NCBI GenBank assembly: GCA_023394955.1
Contig: JAEWZY010000073.1
Span: forward strand, 1 to 64,000
DNA from: Bacillota bacterium
GTDB taxonomy: Bacteria > Bacillota > UBA4882 > UBA8346
Direction of reading: 5' to 3'
Length of the DNA stretch: 64,000 nucleotides
How positions within the stretch are numbered: position 1 is the first letter of the stretch; each line of letters begins with the position of its first letter. The position numbers were made by a program, and so were the translations under genes. A model generated the notes under the pieces. The model was not told the DNA's origin. It made no database searches and saw only the letters and a program-made list of their open reading frames with translations. Shown piece after piece: positions 8,486-17,303 of the stretch.

Positions 8486-9787
8486 ATGAAGATTGAAATA
8501 ACCAAACTGATCGAAACTTTGAACCATCATGATCTTCAGGTCAGACTGGATAGTTTGCAGCAATTGATCTTAAAAATTGAAACGGGTGAAATTGAAAAAC
8601 CGCCGCGAGGCCGTGATGTAAACAATCACATTCATACCACCTACTCATTTTCGCCCTATTCCCCCACTAAAGCCGTTTGGATGGCCAATCAAGCCGGACT
8701 GGCAACCGCCGGAATAATGGACCATGACTCAATTAACGGCGCCGCAGAGTTCATTCGGGCCGGAAAAATCGCCGGAATCGCAACCACCATCGGAATTGAG
8801 TGCCGGGTCGATTTTTCCAGGACTCCTTTAAACGGACGCAGGATTAATAATCCGGACCAAGCTTCCATAGCTTATATCGCATTGCACGGTATTCCCCATA
8901 CGCAAACCGCTAAAGTCCGGGAATTTTTTAAACCTTATACCCATTATCGTAATCTCCGCAATCAAGCGATGGTTGTTAAAATCAATGAACTGATCGCCCC
9001 CGCCGGAATCGCGCTCGATTTTGCAAAAGAGGTCGTTCCGGTTTCAAATTTTGAAGCGGGAGGCAGCATTACCGAACGTCATCTCTTATACGCCCTTTCT
9101 TTAAAATTAATCGCTATTTACGGCAAAGGCACGGCTTTAGTCCGATTTCTGAAGGAAAAATTAGCGTTAACCTTCAATTCCAAACTTGAAAATTATTTAA
9201 TCGATCCGGATAATCCTTTTTATGCCTATGATTTACTAGGACTGCTCAAAAGCGAGCTGGTCGCTAAATTTTACATTGACGCCACCCTTGAGTGTCCGGA
9301 TGTGACGAAAGTCATTTCCTTTGCCAAAGAGAGCGGAGCCATAGCGGCTTACGCCTACCTGGGGGATATTGCCGATTCGGTGACCGGTGACAAAAAAAAC
9401 CAGAAGTTTGAAGACGGTTATCTGGACCAATTATTTGAAGTCTTAAAAGAATTGGAGTTTAACGCGGTAACCTATATGCCTTCCCGGAATAGTACGGCCC
9501 AATTAAACAGGGTCCGGGACCTTTGCGAGCGTTACTCTTTCTTCCAGGTTAGCGGCGAAGACATTAACTCTCCCCGCCAGTCTTTTATCTGCGAAGCATT
9601 GAGAAACGAAGCCTTTCAAAACCTGTTGGAAGCCACCTGGGCGCTGATCGGCCACGAAATAGAGGCCACCAAAGATCTTAACCGGGGAATGTTTTCGGCC
9701 GCCACCATTAAAAGCTATCCTGATCTAAAACAGCGCATTCAAGTTTTTCAAAAAATAGGCCGACAACTGATAACGAGTTGCATTTAA
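8486..9787 (+). CDS. PHP-domain metal-dependent phosphoesterase
   Basis: A 433-residue protein with the PHP metal-binding motifs: HIHTTYSFSPYSP at ~48, GIMDHDS at ~76, TIGIECR, and a late SGEDIN. PHP proteins hydrolyse phosphoesters with a di- or trinuclear metal site; the substrate here is unknown. An alpha-helical insert (~130-230) separates the two halves. The ATG follows TGGGAGGACTCA. The last codons (Ser-Cys-Ile-stop) are made of the left end of a palindromic repeat (9776-9865), so the C-terminus may have been altered by insertion of that element. The gene lies between the SrlD-like dehydrogenase and the DeoR regulator, which suggests a role in sugar-phosphate metabolism. Confidence 0.75.
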   Translation: MKIEITKLIETLNHHDLQVRLDSLQQLILKIETGEIEKPPRGRDVNNHIHTTYSFSPYSPTKAVWMANQAGLATAGIMDHDSINGAAEFIRAGKIAGIATTIGIECRVDFSRTPLNGRRINNPDQASIAYIALHGIPHTQTAKVREFFKPYTHYRNLRNQAMVVKINELIAPAGIALDFAKEVVPVSNFEAGGSITERHLLYALSLKLIAIYGKGTALVRFLKEKLALTFNSKLENYLIDPDNPFYAYDLLGLLKSELVAKFYIDATLECPDVTKVISFAKESGAIAAYAYLGDIADSVTGDKKNQKFEDGYLDQLFEVLKELEFNAVTYMPSRNSTAQLNRVRDLCERYSFFQVSGEDINSPRQSFICEALRNEAFQNLLEATWALIGHEIEATKDLNRGMFSAATIKSYPDLKQRIQVFQKIGRQLITSCI

Positions 9788-9865
9788 TATTAGTGCGACT
9801 TTTACGTGGAACGCAGCTTCGATGCGGAGGGAACGCAATCTATAGTTGCACTTTGAATGCAACTT
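9776..9865 (+). repeat. Palindromic repeat B, copy 1
   Basis: A 90-bp element with terminal inverted arms (AGTTGCATTTAA at the left, TTGAATGCAACTT at the right) around a central CGCAGCTTCGATGCGG hairpin. It aligns over its whole length, roughly 80% by eye and in the same orientation, with 24069-24159. It overlaps the stop codon of the PHP gene and fills the gap before the DeoR gene. Translated in reverse it gives a spurious peptide with SLRIEAAFHVKVA, which recurs at the second copy. Confidence 0.85.
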
Positions 9866-9913
9866 GATATGATATAATGAATTTTTGAATTTTATAAAAA
9901 AGGAGACTTGACC

Positions 9914-10681
9914 GTGTTTGGCGTTGAACGCAGGCAAAAAATAATGACCTTGTTATTTGACAAGCGCAGCATTCTGGTCCAAGACACAGCCGCCCTGTTT
10001 GAAGTGACTGAGGAAACAATCCGCCGCGATCTCAAGGTCCTTGAAAAACAGGGTCTTTTAACCCGCACCCATGGCGGGGCGGTCCTGCTGGATAATACCC
10101 AAAGCGAAGCTCCCCTTGAAATCCGGGAAGGAATCAACATCAAGGGCAAAAACCTAATCGGCCGTGAAGCAGCCAAATTGATTAATGACGGAGATACTAT
10201 TTTATTGGACGCCAGCACTTCATCTCTCTATGTTGCCAAACATCTCAAAGCCAAGCAAGGGCTCACGGTGATTACTAATGCCGAGCGAATAGTCTTGGAG
10301 CTCGCCCTCTGCGATGAGATAACCATCATCTGCACCGGCGGCATCCTGCGGAGTAAAAGTCTCTCTTATACCGGCCGGGTCGCTGAGAAAGCAATCGGAA
10401 ACTACCATGCTGACAAGGTCTTCTTCTCTTGTAAGGGGTTTTCTCCCAAACGGGGCATGACCGACTCCAATGAAGCGGAATCCGATATCCGGAAGTTAAT
10501 GATCCGCTCTTCCGAAAAGTCGGTGTTTCTTTGCGACAATACCAAGTTTGATAAAGTCGGTTACGTCAATACCGCCCGGTTGGATGAGATCGATTACTTT
10601 TATACCGATACTCCGATTCCCGCTGAATGGCAGTGCGAATTTGACGATCATCAAGTTCAACTGGTTACCGTTATTGAATAG
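9914..10681 (+). CDS. DeoR-family sugar-phosphate-responsive regulator
   Basis: A 255-residue repressor with the DeoR helix-turn-helix at the N-terminus (QDTAALFEVTEETIRRDLKV, then THGGAVL) and a C-terminal DeoRC sugar-phosphate-binding domain (DGDTILLDASTSS, VITNAERIVLELA, TGGILRSKSLSYTG, DKVFFSCKG). I chose GTG at 9914 because AGGAG at 9901-9905 is eight bases upstream; the TTG at 9908 is only two bases from it. The likely targets are the neighbouring hexitol and rhamnose genes, but no operator is proven. Its 3' end runs into the composite palindrome at 10695. Confidence 0.88.
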   Translation: MFGVERRQKIMTLLFDKRSILVQDTAALFEVTEETIRRDLKVLEKQGLLTRTHGGAVLLDNTQSEAPLEIREGINIKGKNLIGREAAKLINDGDTILLDASTSSLYVAKHLKAKQGLTVITNAERIVLELALCDEITIICTGGILRSKSLSYTGRVAEKAIGNYHADKVFFSCKGFSPKRGMTDSNEAESDIRKLMIRSSEKSVFLCDNTKFDKVGYVNTARLDEIDYFYTDTPIPAEWQCEFDDHQVQLVTVIE

Positions 10682-10694
10682 ATAAAATTCAACT

Positions 10695-10842
10695 ATATAT
10701 GTTGCAATAAGTTTTTTGACCGCCAAAATTATGGCAACATATTTTCCTTGATCCATAAATTGAAATAAATACAGTACTTTGCTCTTTTCCATCCATGCTT
10801 TAAGGATGGAAAAGCAGTAACAAAATTTATTTCAATTTATAT
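10695..10842. repeat. Composite palindromic element AC, copy 1 (two hairpins)
   Basis: Hairpin A pairs ATATGTTGCAAT (10697-10708) with ATGGCAACATAT (10731-10742) over a 22-base spacer. After TTTTCCTTGATCC comes hairpin C: outer arms ATAAATTGAAATAAAT (10755-10770) and its exact complement (10825-10840), and an inner 11-bp stem CTTTTCCATCC (10784-10794) with GGATGGAAAAG (10804-10814). The same layout occurs inverted at 23895-24057, with compensatory substitutions in both stems. It fills the gap between the convergent DeoR and aldolase genes and could act as a bidirectional terminator here. Confidence 0.88.
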
Positions 10843-10847
10843 ATTCT

Positions 10848-11906
10848 TTATTTGCCGAGTTCTTTGACTAAACTTTTGCGGTAAGCTTCGCTTTCCCAAT
10901 TTCTAATGAAAGCAACTTCTTTTTCGGACATCGTCTTTAACGGGAGTCCGCTTCGCTTAATACCTTCGACCACATACAAGTAAGCCAGCAGGGTCTCTTC
11001 AATGGTCTGAGCTTCCGCGTAGTTGGTTTTATAAATAATCTCCCCGCTCTCCGGATTGATATTTAACTTCTTGTCCATGCTGTTGATAGCCACATTCCCA
11101 TTGAGATAAACCAGTTGATCGGGATATAAAACGACTTTATCGAAAAAATCGGCGCTAATTCGGTTGTTTTTGAAAAAGGCGATTAGATACCCGGTTTTAC
11201 TGATTATGGTGTTTTCGTCAACCACGGCTAATTCAATTACCGGAAACTCCGCTTTAATTTCCAGGTACTCCTTGATGGCCTCGTTCACCTCCCGGTGAAG
11301 TTCAACGCAAGCTTGGCTCTGATCCGCGGTTACGATCAAGCCGTGATTTTCCATAAAGAGCACTTCCGGAAATTTGCCCCGCCGTTTGACGGTGTCTTTA
11401 ATTATCTCATTTATTCTCAAGGTCAGACAAAAGCCGGGGTTGATATAAGGAACCCAAGCGGTGATATACGGCTTATCCGCAAAGATTTTTTCAACCAGCG
11501 CCTGACCGGTATGAGTGCAACAAAGGATATTGGCATATACCGGATGAGTATGGATGACGAACTTTTTCAGTAAGGAATGAAATCCGGCTTCCACCGATGG
11601 TCTTAGTTTCTTTAATCCTTCCAGCTCCACAATATTAGCTCTGACAAATTCGGCGCTTTCCTTCTCGTAATCCCGCTCCTGGCTCAAGTCGATATTTTCG
11701 TAATAATTCACGATATTTTGATAATTAACAACCACATATCCTTCTCCGGGGTTGATTTGCTTTAACTTAAACCCGGAAGCCTTGACGGCCATCAATTCCT
11801 CATTCAGCTTGGCCGAGGTATTGCCGCCGCCTCCCTGGGTATATTCCACCGGAACTCCGACCGCCTGTGAGATATGTTCCAGTTCCTTCAATACCTTATC
11901 ATCCAT
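10848..11906 (-). CDS. Class II aldolase, probable rhamnulose-1-phosphate aldolase
   Basis: A 352-residue class II aldolase/adducin-family protein: YTQGGGGNTSAKL for phosphate binding, IHTHPVYANIL with the zinc histidines, and FMENHGLIVTA with the third histidine. It is longer than E. coli RhaD (about 275) and resembles the aldolase half of RhaD-alcohol dehydrogenase fusions, here without the dehydrogenase. It is the last gene of the operon after rhaB and rhaA, 19 bp behind rhaA, with AAGGAG eight bases before ATG. The reaction inferred from context is splitting rhamnulose 1-phosphate into dihydroxyacetone phosphate and L-lactaldehyde. Confidence 0.82.
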   Translation of the reverse strand: MDDKVLKELEHISQAVGVPVEYTQGGGGNTSAKLNEELMAVKASGFKLKQINPGEGYVVVNYQNIVNYYENIDLSQERDYEKESAEFVRANIVELEGLKKLRPSVEAGFHSLLKKFVIHTHPVYANILCCTHTGQALVEKIFADKPYITAWVPYINPGFCLTLRINEIIKDTVKRRGKFPEVLFMENHGLIVTADQSQACVELHREVNEAIKEYLEIKAEFPVIELAVVDENTIISKTGYLIAFFKNNRISADFFDKVVLYPDQLVYLNGNVAINSMDKKLNINPESGEIIYKTNYAEAQTIEETLLAYLYVVEGIKRSGLPLKTMSEKEVAFIRNWESEAYRKSLVKELGK

Positions 11907-11925
11907 GGTATTACTCCTTCTCTTT

Positions 11926-13197
11926 TCATCTCTTTAGCAATACATTTGCTTCATAGATCTTAACTTCATTTAACCAAGCGGCGCCCACCGGCGCCTTCAG
12001 ATCGTAACAGAACTTATCCCAAACCGCGCCGAAGGGAAGGGTCTTGAATTCTTCCAATAGGGCGAGGCGGTTGCCGTAATTCCCGGAATTTTCTTCCGCT
12101 CGAATCCGGTCGGTCGGTTCGAGCAGCGCGAACAAGATTGATTTTAAGGCGGCCCTGGTTCCCGTTACCCAGGCGGTAATCCGGTTGATGCTGCCGTCAA
12201 AGAAATCCAACCCATAGTATACCCGTTCAAAAGCATTGGCCCGTTTGACCTCCTGGGCCAGGGCAATCAAGTCGTCATTCAGAATCACCACATGATCGCT
12301 GTCCCAGCGCACCGGCCGGCTAACGTGTAATAACAGATCATCCGCATAAAGTAAAGTGGCTGAAATCTTATCCGCGACGCTTTCGCCGAGGTGAAAATGG
12401 CCCATATCAAAACAGATGGTCAGATTGTTCTTTAGTCCATAACCCATTACAAATTCATGAGACCCAACCGTATATGATTCGACTCCGATCCCGAATAATT
12501 TGCTTTCCAAAGCATCCACCAAATATTGCCGATCGTATTTTACCGCTAAAACCTCATCCAAGGATTGTTTCATCAATTGGCGGTGTCCCAAACGATCAAC
12601 CGGCAGATCCTTCATCCCGTCCGGTACCCAGATATTCATAATACAGGGCGTTCCCAATTCTTTCCCGATCAAAGCCGCGATTTCCCGGCAAGCTTTCAAA
12701 TGGCGGATCCAATATTGCCGGATGGTTTCATTTTTGCTGCTGATGGTGAAACCCGAGGCCGCCATCGGATGCCCGAAACAGGTGGGATTAAAGTCAATGC
12801 CTACTCCGAGCTTTTTAGCCCAAGCAATCCATTTTTGGAAATGCCCGATGTTAATTTGATCCCGCTCGACAATTGCTCCGTCAGTCTCGGCATAAATTGC
12901 ATGCAGATTGATCCGGTGTTTACCCGGGATTAAGCTTAACGCTCGCTCATAATCCGCCCGGAGCTCTTCGCCATTTCGGGCTCTCCCGTGATAATTGCCG
13001 GTGCTTAAGATCCCGCCGCCGGCGCCGCCGGCAGTCACTTCAAACCCGTTAACATCATCGCCTTGCCAGCAATGAAGCGAGATTTGACGCTGTTTCATCC
13101 TTTCCAAAACAGCATCGGTATCGATCCCGAAGGCGGCATAAGCCTTTTTCGCATAAGCATACCCTTCATTCACTTTTGTTTCAACCGCTAAGTCCAT
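11926..13197 (-). CDS. rhaA: L-rhamnose isomerase
   Basis: The 423-residue enzyme converts L-rhamnose to L-rhamnulose. Diagnostic segments are QISLHCWQGDDVNGFE, GVGIDFNPTCFGHP, VGSHEFVMGYGL and CFDMGHFHLGESVADKIS, which supply the metal and substrate residues of the RhaA TIM barrel. I chose ATG at 13197 because GAGGAGG lies just upstream; an in-frame start 15 bases further out has no such site. It overlaps the end of rhaB by 17 bp and precedes the aldolase, so the three are one operon. Confidence 0.95.
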   Translation of the reverse strand: MDLAVETKVNEGYAYAKKAYAAFGIDTDAVLERMKQRQISLHCWQGDDVNGFEVTAGGAGGGILSTGNYHGRARNGEELRADYERALSLIPGKHRINLHAIYAETDGAIVERDQINIGHFQKWIAWAKKLGVGIDFNPTCFGHPMAASGFTISSKNETIRQYWIRHLKACREIAALIGKELGTPCIMNIWVPDGMKDLPVDRLGHRQLMKQSLDEVLAVKYDRQYLVDALESKLFGIGVESYTVGSHEFVMGYGLKNNLTICFDMGHFHLGESVADKISATLLYADDLLLHVSRPVRWDSDHVVILNDDLIALAQEVKRANAFERVYYGLDFFDGSINRITAWVTGTRAALKSILFALLEPTDRIRAEENSGNYGNRLALLEEFKTLPFGAVWDKFCYDLKAPVGAAWLNEVKIYEANVLLKR

Positions 13198-14689
13198 TTC
13201 GCTCCTCCTCAATTTTATTAGAACCTACTAATTTTTGAAATCGCTCATAGGCCAAGTCCCAGCCGGTATTGGCGGACGGCAGATATTCGACGGTGGGGAA
13301 CGAGTTCCTAATCAGGCTCCGGGCATCGGAAAGCGACTTGACTTCTCCTAAGGCCAGCAACTGGGAGATGAGGTTTCCGATGGCCGTCGCTTCAACCGGT
13401 CCCGTAATCACCGGCCGGGCAATGGCATTTGCGGTAAACTGGGATAACATCCCATTTTTGCAACCGCCGCCGACAATATGTAAAACCGGAATCGGATACC
13501 CGGCGATTTCTTCCAAGCCTTCCAGAGCCATCCGGTATTTCAAAGCCAGACTCTCCATGATACAGCGCACCATCTCCGGTTTGGTTTCAGGAACCTTTTG
13601 CCCGGTCCGGCGGCAAAATTCCCGTACTTTTTCGGGCATATTCCCCGGAGGTAAGAAAGTCCGGTCATCCGGGTCAATAATTGCTAAAAATGGTTCCGAA
13701 TTAGCCGCTCCGGCTTCCAGTTGATCAAAACTCAAGATTTCTCCGGATTTATCCCAGGTTCGCTTGCATTCCTGATAGATCCAGAGCCCCATAATATTCG
13801 CTAAAAGCCTTATTCTCCGGTTAAACCCGCCTTCATTGGTGTAATTTAGTTGGAAAGTGGTATCGTTGATAACCGGGACCGGGGATTCGATGCCCAAGAG
13901 CGACCAGGTACCGCTGCTTAGATACGCGTATTTGCCTTCAACGGCCGGAACCGCAATCACCGCACTGGCCGTATCGTGTTCGGCAACGGCAATGACGGGG
14001 ACCGCTCCGACTCCCAGTTCCTCGGCGAGGCTTACGGTCAATTTCCCGCCAATGGTTCCGGCATCCACGATTTCGGTTAAAATATTGACGGGTATCGCTA
14101 ATTTTTGCAATAATTCCCCGGCCCAGCGACGGGTTCCCGGATTAAGCATCTGCGAAGTACTGGCGATGGTGTATTCACAGTTCTTTTCACCGGTTAAAAA
14201 ATATCGCAATAAATCGGGAGTAAACAACATGGTAGCCGCTTTTTCCAGCAGCGACGAACCTTCCGCTTTCAGGGCCAATAACTGATACAGGGAGTTAAAG
14301 ACTTGAAACTGGATCCCGGTATATTCATAGATTGCTCTTTTGGGCACGATCCGGCAGGCTGCCTCAATCATCCCCTGAGTATGGGTATCCCGGTAATGAT
14401 AAGGGTTGCCCAGCAACTTTCCGGAAGCATCAAGGAGCCCGAAGTCGACGCCCCAGGTATCAATACCAATCGCGGCAATATCCTTGTGTCCACCGGATGA
14501 ACACTTCAGGATGCCCTGTTTCAGCTCATGGAACAATCGTAAAATGTCCCAATATAAGCTATCGCCCAGCATCACCGGTTCATTGGGAAAACGGTGTAAT
14601 TCCTCAATGATCAGCCTGGCGCCGTCGAACTTTCCCAAAATCGCCCGGCCGCTGCTGGCGCCATAGTCAAAAGCCAGTAAATTAAGCAT
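13181..14689 (-). CDS. rhaB: Rhamnulokinase
   Basis: A 502-residue FGGY-family kinase. The N-terminal phosphate loop is FDYGASSGRAILG, followed by GIDTWGVDFGLLD and PYHYRDTHTQGM; the C-terminal half has SSGTWSLLGIE and HIVGGGCKNGMLSQ, typical of RhaB. It phosphorylates L-rhamnulose at O-1. ATG follows GAGGTGG. It is the first gene of the rhaB-rhaA-aldolase operon, so the promoter must lie in 14690-14946, where the sequence is AT-rich but offers no unique -35/-10 pair. No rhamnose transporter or RhaR/RhaS-type regulator is seen in the window. Confidence 0.95.
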   Translation of the reverse strand: MLNLLAFDYGASSGRAILGKFDGARLIIEELHRFPNEPVMLGDSLYWDILRLFHELKQGILKCSSGGHKDIAAIGIDTWGVDFGLLDASGKLLGNPYHYRDTHTQGMIEAACRIVPKRAIYEYTGIQFQVFNSLYQLLALKAEGSSLLEKAATMLFTPDLLRYFLTGEKNCEYTIASTSQMLNPGTRRWAGELLQKLAIPVNILTEIVDAGTIGGKLTVSLAEELGVGAVPVIAVAEHDTASAVIAVPAVEGKYAYLSSGTWSLLGIESPVPVINDTTFQLNYTNEGGFNRRIRLLANIMGLWIYQECKRTWDKSGEILSFDQLEAGAANSEPFLAIIDPDDRTFLPPGNMPEKVREFCRRTGQKVPETKPEMVRCIMESLALKYRMALEGLEEIAGYPIPVLHIVGGGCKNGMLSQFTANAIARPVITGPVEATAIGNLISQLLALGEVKSLSDARSLIRNSFPTVEYLPSANTGWDLAYERFQKLVGSNKIEEERNGLSG

Positions 14690-14878
14690 TTTACCACCTC
14701 GCTAAAAAAACATTTTAAATAAGCTGACTTTATTTTAATAAATTTTATTTCTAAAATCATGGGGAGATATTATTTTTTATTTAGGAGATTTTACGATTTA
14801 TTCAAATAAGGTTAAGTGATGAATAGCTACCAGATCTTAAAAGGGGGGGAATCCACTAATTCGAATGGTTAATATATA

Positions 14879-14902
14879 ATAATCGCTCAGATGGGCGATT
14901 AT
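14879..14902 (-). terminator. Hairpin after the polysaccharide deacetylase gene
   Basis: An 8-bp perfect stem, ATAATCGC with GCGATTAT around an 8-base loop, lies 45 bp after the deacetylase stop codon. The following minus-strand bases are AT-rich but not a clean T-run, so termination is probable, not certain. Confidence 0.5.
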
Positions 14903-14946
14903 AATCCAATGTACGGCATAATAGGCCTATTTCTCCCAAGTTCATT

Positions 14947-15708
14947 TCAATTGCCGGTAAACCGCGAATGCCCGGCTCTCTCTAGAAGGTCTGAAACAGT
15001 TAGAAAACGGTATCCTCTACGCGTTAACTCAGGAAGAACGATCTCCAGCGTTTTGACGGTTGTATCACGATAACCTCCTAGATCATGAAATAAAACGATA
15101 CTCCCGGGTTTTACCTTCTTCAAGATCTTTTTAGCGATAGCTCCTGGTCTCAGTCCGCTCCAATCTTTACTGTCAATACTCCATAAAATAACTATGTATT
15201 CTAAACTCCAGGCTACCCCGACTATACTCTCATTATAATAACCGCTGGTGGGACGATATAGCCTAATTGGTTTCCCGGTAATGCCCTCTATTACCCGATG
15301 GGAATGTTCCAAATCCTCTTTGATCTCCGGCATTGGCATTTGAAATACTTCTCTGTGGCGGTACATATGGTTACCAATTTCATGGCCTTCGTTTATCTGC
15401 CGTTTAACTAGGTCCGGCAACTTTTCGGCTTGTTCCCCGATGATAAAAAAAGTAGCTTTGGCATTGTACTTTTTTAAAATGTCCAATATTTGGCCGGTAA
15501 ATGAAGGACTGGGACCGTCGTCAAAGGTAACGGCGATCATCTTTTCCTTGGTATCCGCTTCTTTGATAACATTAGCTCGCCAAATCGGAATAGCGCTATT
15601 CGTATTGCGAACCGCATCCAAATGAGGAGTCACTCTATGAAGCACAACCGCCACCATGAGAAGCAGCAGTGAATATACGGTTCTCTTAGGAATAATATAT
15701 AGCTTCAT
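14947..15708 (-). CDS. Membrane-anchored polysaccharide deacetylase (NodB domain)
   Basis: A 253-residue protein with a short basic start and a hydrophobic segment (~10-25) acting as signal anchor, then a NodB/CE4 domain. Motif 1 is AVTFDDGPSP, motif 2 is GHEIGNHMYRH with the two zinc histidines, motif 3 is RLYRPTSGYYN (the usual RPPGG is changed), motif 5 is VLFHD. It would remove acetyl groups from peptidoglycan or a related polysaccharide outside the cell. ATG follows GGGAG. It is divergent from the GatC-like permease and stands alone. Confidence 0.88.
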   Translation of the reverse strand: MKLYIIPKRTVYSLLLLMVAVVLHRVTPHLDAVRNTNSAIPIWRANVIKEADTKEKMIAVTFDDGPSPSFTGQILDILKKYNAKATFFIIGEQAEKLPDLVKRQINEGHEIGNHMYRHREVFQMPMPEIKEDLEHSHRVIEGITGKPIRLYRPTSGYYNESIVGVAWSLEYIVILWSIDSKDWSGLRPGAIAKKILKKVKPGSIVLFHDLGGYRDTTVKTLEIVLPELTRRGYRFLTVSDLLERAGHSRFTGN

Positions 15709-15918
15709 CCAATTATCTCCCCGGTAATACTTTAATTTTACTGTTTAAATCTATTTTGGCTTTTATGAGGATATGATTGGAATTACCCACTGGCTAAAGA
15801 GTATTTTTCCCTCTTGTAGTCCCAAAATAGTTTGTTAAAATGATAATGATAAAGAAAGATGCAACAATTTAAGACTATTAACTCATTCTGTTGAACTTGG
15901 GCAAATTGGGGAGGCAAA

Positions 15919-17247
15919 ATGCAAACACTAAACAATGCCGTCATGTATTTTCTCAGCTTCAAATCATATGTGGCCCTGCCGGTTATTATCTTTATCCTGG
16001 CGTTGATCTTCAGGATCAAATTCCAAACCGCCGTTAAATCCGCTCTCAGCATTGGCATCGGTTTTATCGGCATCTTTATGGTATTTGATTACTTTGTCAA
16101 AATAATCACTCCGGTGATCCAGGCTCTGATTCACAGGACCGGATTGCATTTTAACGTATTGGATGTCGGTTGGCCGCCACTGGCCGCCATCACCTGGTCT
16201 TTCAAACTGGTCCCTTTATTATTAGTCCTATTTATGACTATCAATATAATCATGCTCGTTCTAAAACTCACCAAAGCCGTGGATATCGACATCTGGAATT
16301 ATTGGCACGTGCTTTTAATTGCCGTCATGGTCAATCATCTTACTCAAAGCGCTCTGATGACAATTATCATCTCTTCCGTAATTTTTATCCTAGTTTTAAA
16401 ACTGGCCGAATGGAGCGCGCCGATGGTGAACAAGTTCTCCGGTATGGATGGGATTTGCATCCCCCATCTGGCGAGTCTTTCTTATTTGCCCTTAGCGCTG
16501 TTGGGAAATGCACTGATTGACAAGATTCCTTTTATCAATAAAATCGAGGCCAATCCGGAGAAAATCAGGCAAAAATTAGGGCTATTCGGGGAACCGATGA
16601 TGCTTGGACTTGTAATGGGAGGCGTTTTAGGTATTGGTGGAGGTTATGAGCTGAAGCAAATCTTCGATCTGGCCTTCTGTTTTGCGGCGGTGATTTATAT
16701 TCTGCCTATTATGTGCGGGATCCTGGGTTCCGCTCTGATTCCAATATCGGACGGTATGAAAAGTTTTATCGCCAAACACTTCCCCAACCTGGGCGAGACC
16801 TATATCGGCCTGGATGTGGCGGTAGTCTTCGGCGCCCCCTCGGTAATCGTAACAACCCTGTTACTCATTCCGGTCGCCCTGATCCTGGCTTTTATCCTTC
16901 CGGGAATTAATTTCATACCCTTGGGCGATCTCTCCAATATAATGGTTATTGTCGCCTTCGTTTGTATCGTTACTAAAGGGAATATCGTCCGTTCTTTCCT
17001 AATCGGCATTCCCATTATAACCGGCTTACTATATATGGCCTCCAATTTAGCTGATTTTTATACCAAAATGGCGGCTTCGGCAAATTATCAAATAACCGGT
17101 TATCACGGCGTCTTTACCAGCTTTTTAGATGGGGGTAATCTATTCCGCGGCTGGATTATCAAAGCCCTTTCCGGGAATTTAATCGCGCTTCTGTTAATTC
17201 CGGTTGTTATCGGCTTGATTTATTATACCAGGAGAAAAGCCCAATAA
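15919..17247 (+). CDS. PTS galactitol-type permease, EIIC component (orphan)
   Basis: A 442-residue polytopic membrane protein with the GatC profile: LDVGWPPLAAITWSF near 75-90, WNYWHVLLI, FSGMDGICIPHLASLSYLP, FGEPMMLGLVMG and ISDGMKSFIAKHFPNLGETYIGLD-type loops. GatC forms the sugar channel of the galactitol-family PTS. ATG follows GGGGAGG. The IIA and IIB components that normally flank gatC are absent on both sides, so it either uses distant partners or has another role. Downstream (17248-17303) a GC-rich stretch could form hairpins but shows no T-run. Confidence 0.85.
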   Translation: MQTLNNAVMYFLSFKSYVALPVIIFILALIFRIKFQTAVKSALSIGIGFIGIFMVFDYFVKIITPVIQALIHRTGLHFNVLDVGWPPLAAITWSFKLVPLLLVLFMTINIIMLVLKLTKAVDIDIWNYWHVLLIAVMVNHLTQSALMTIIISSVIFILVLKLAEWSAPMVNKFSGMDGICIPHLASLSYLPLALLGNALIDKIPFINKIEANPEKIRQKLGLFGEPMMLGLVMGGVLGIGGGYELKQIFDLAFCFAAVIYILPIMCGILGSALIPISDGMKSFIAKHFPNLGETYIGLDVAVVFGAPSVIVTTLLLIPVALILAFILPGINFIPLGDLSNIMVIVAFVCIVTKGNIVRSFLIGIPIITGLLYMASNLADFYTKMAASANYQITGYHGVFTSFLDGGNLFRGWIIKALSGNLIALLLIPVVIGLIYYTRRKAQ

Positions 17248-17303
17248 TTCGGCCTTCTCCGGCGGCAATCCCGGCTTCCGTAAGTTAGCGGCGCCCATGT
17301 TCT

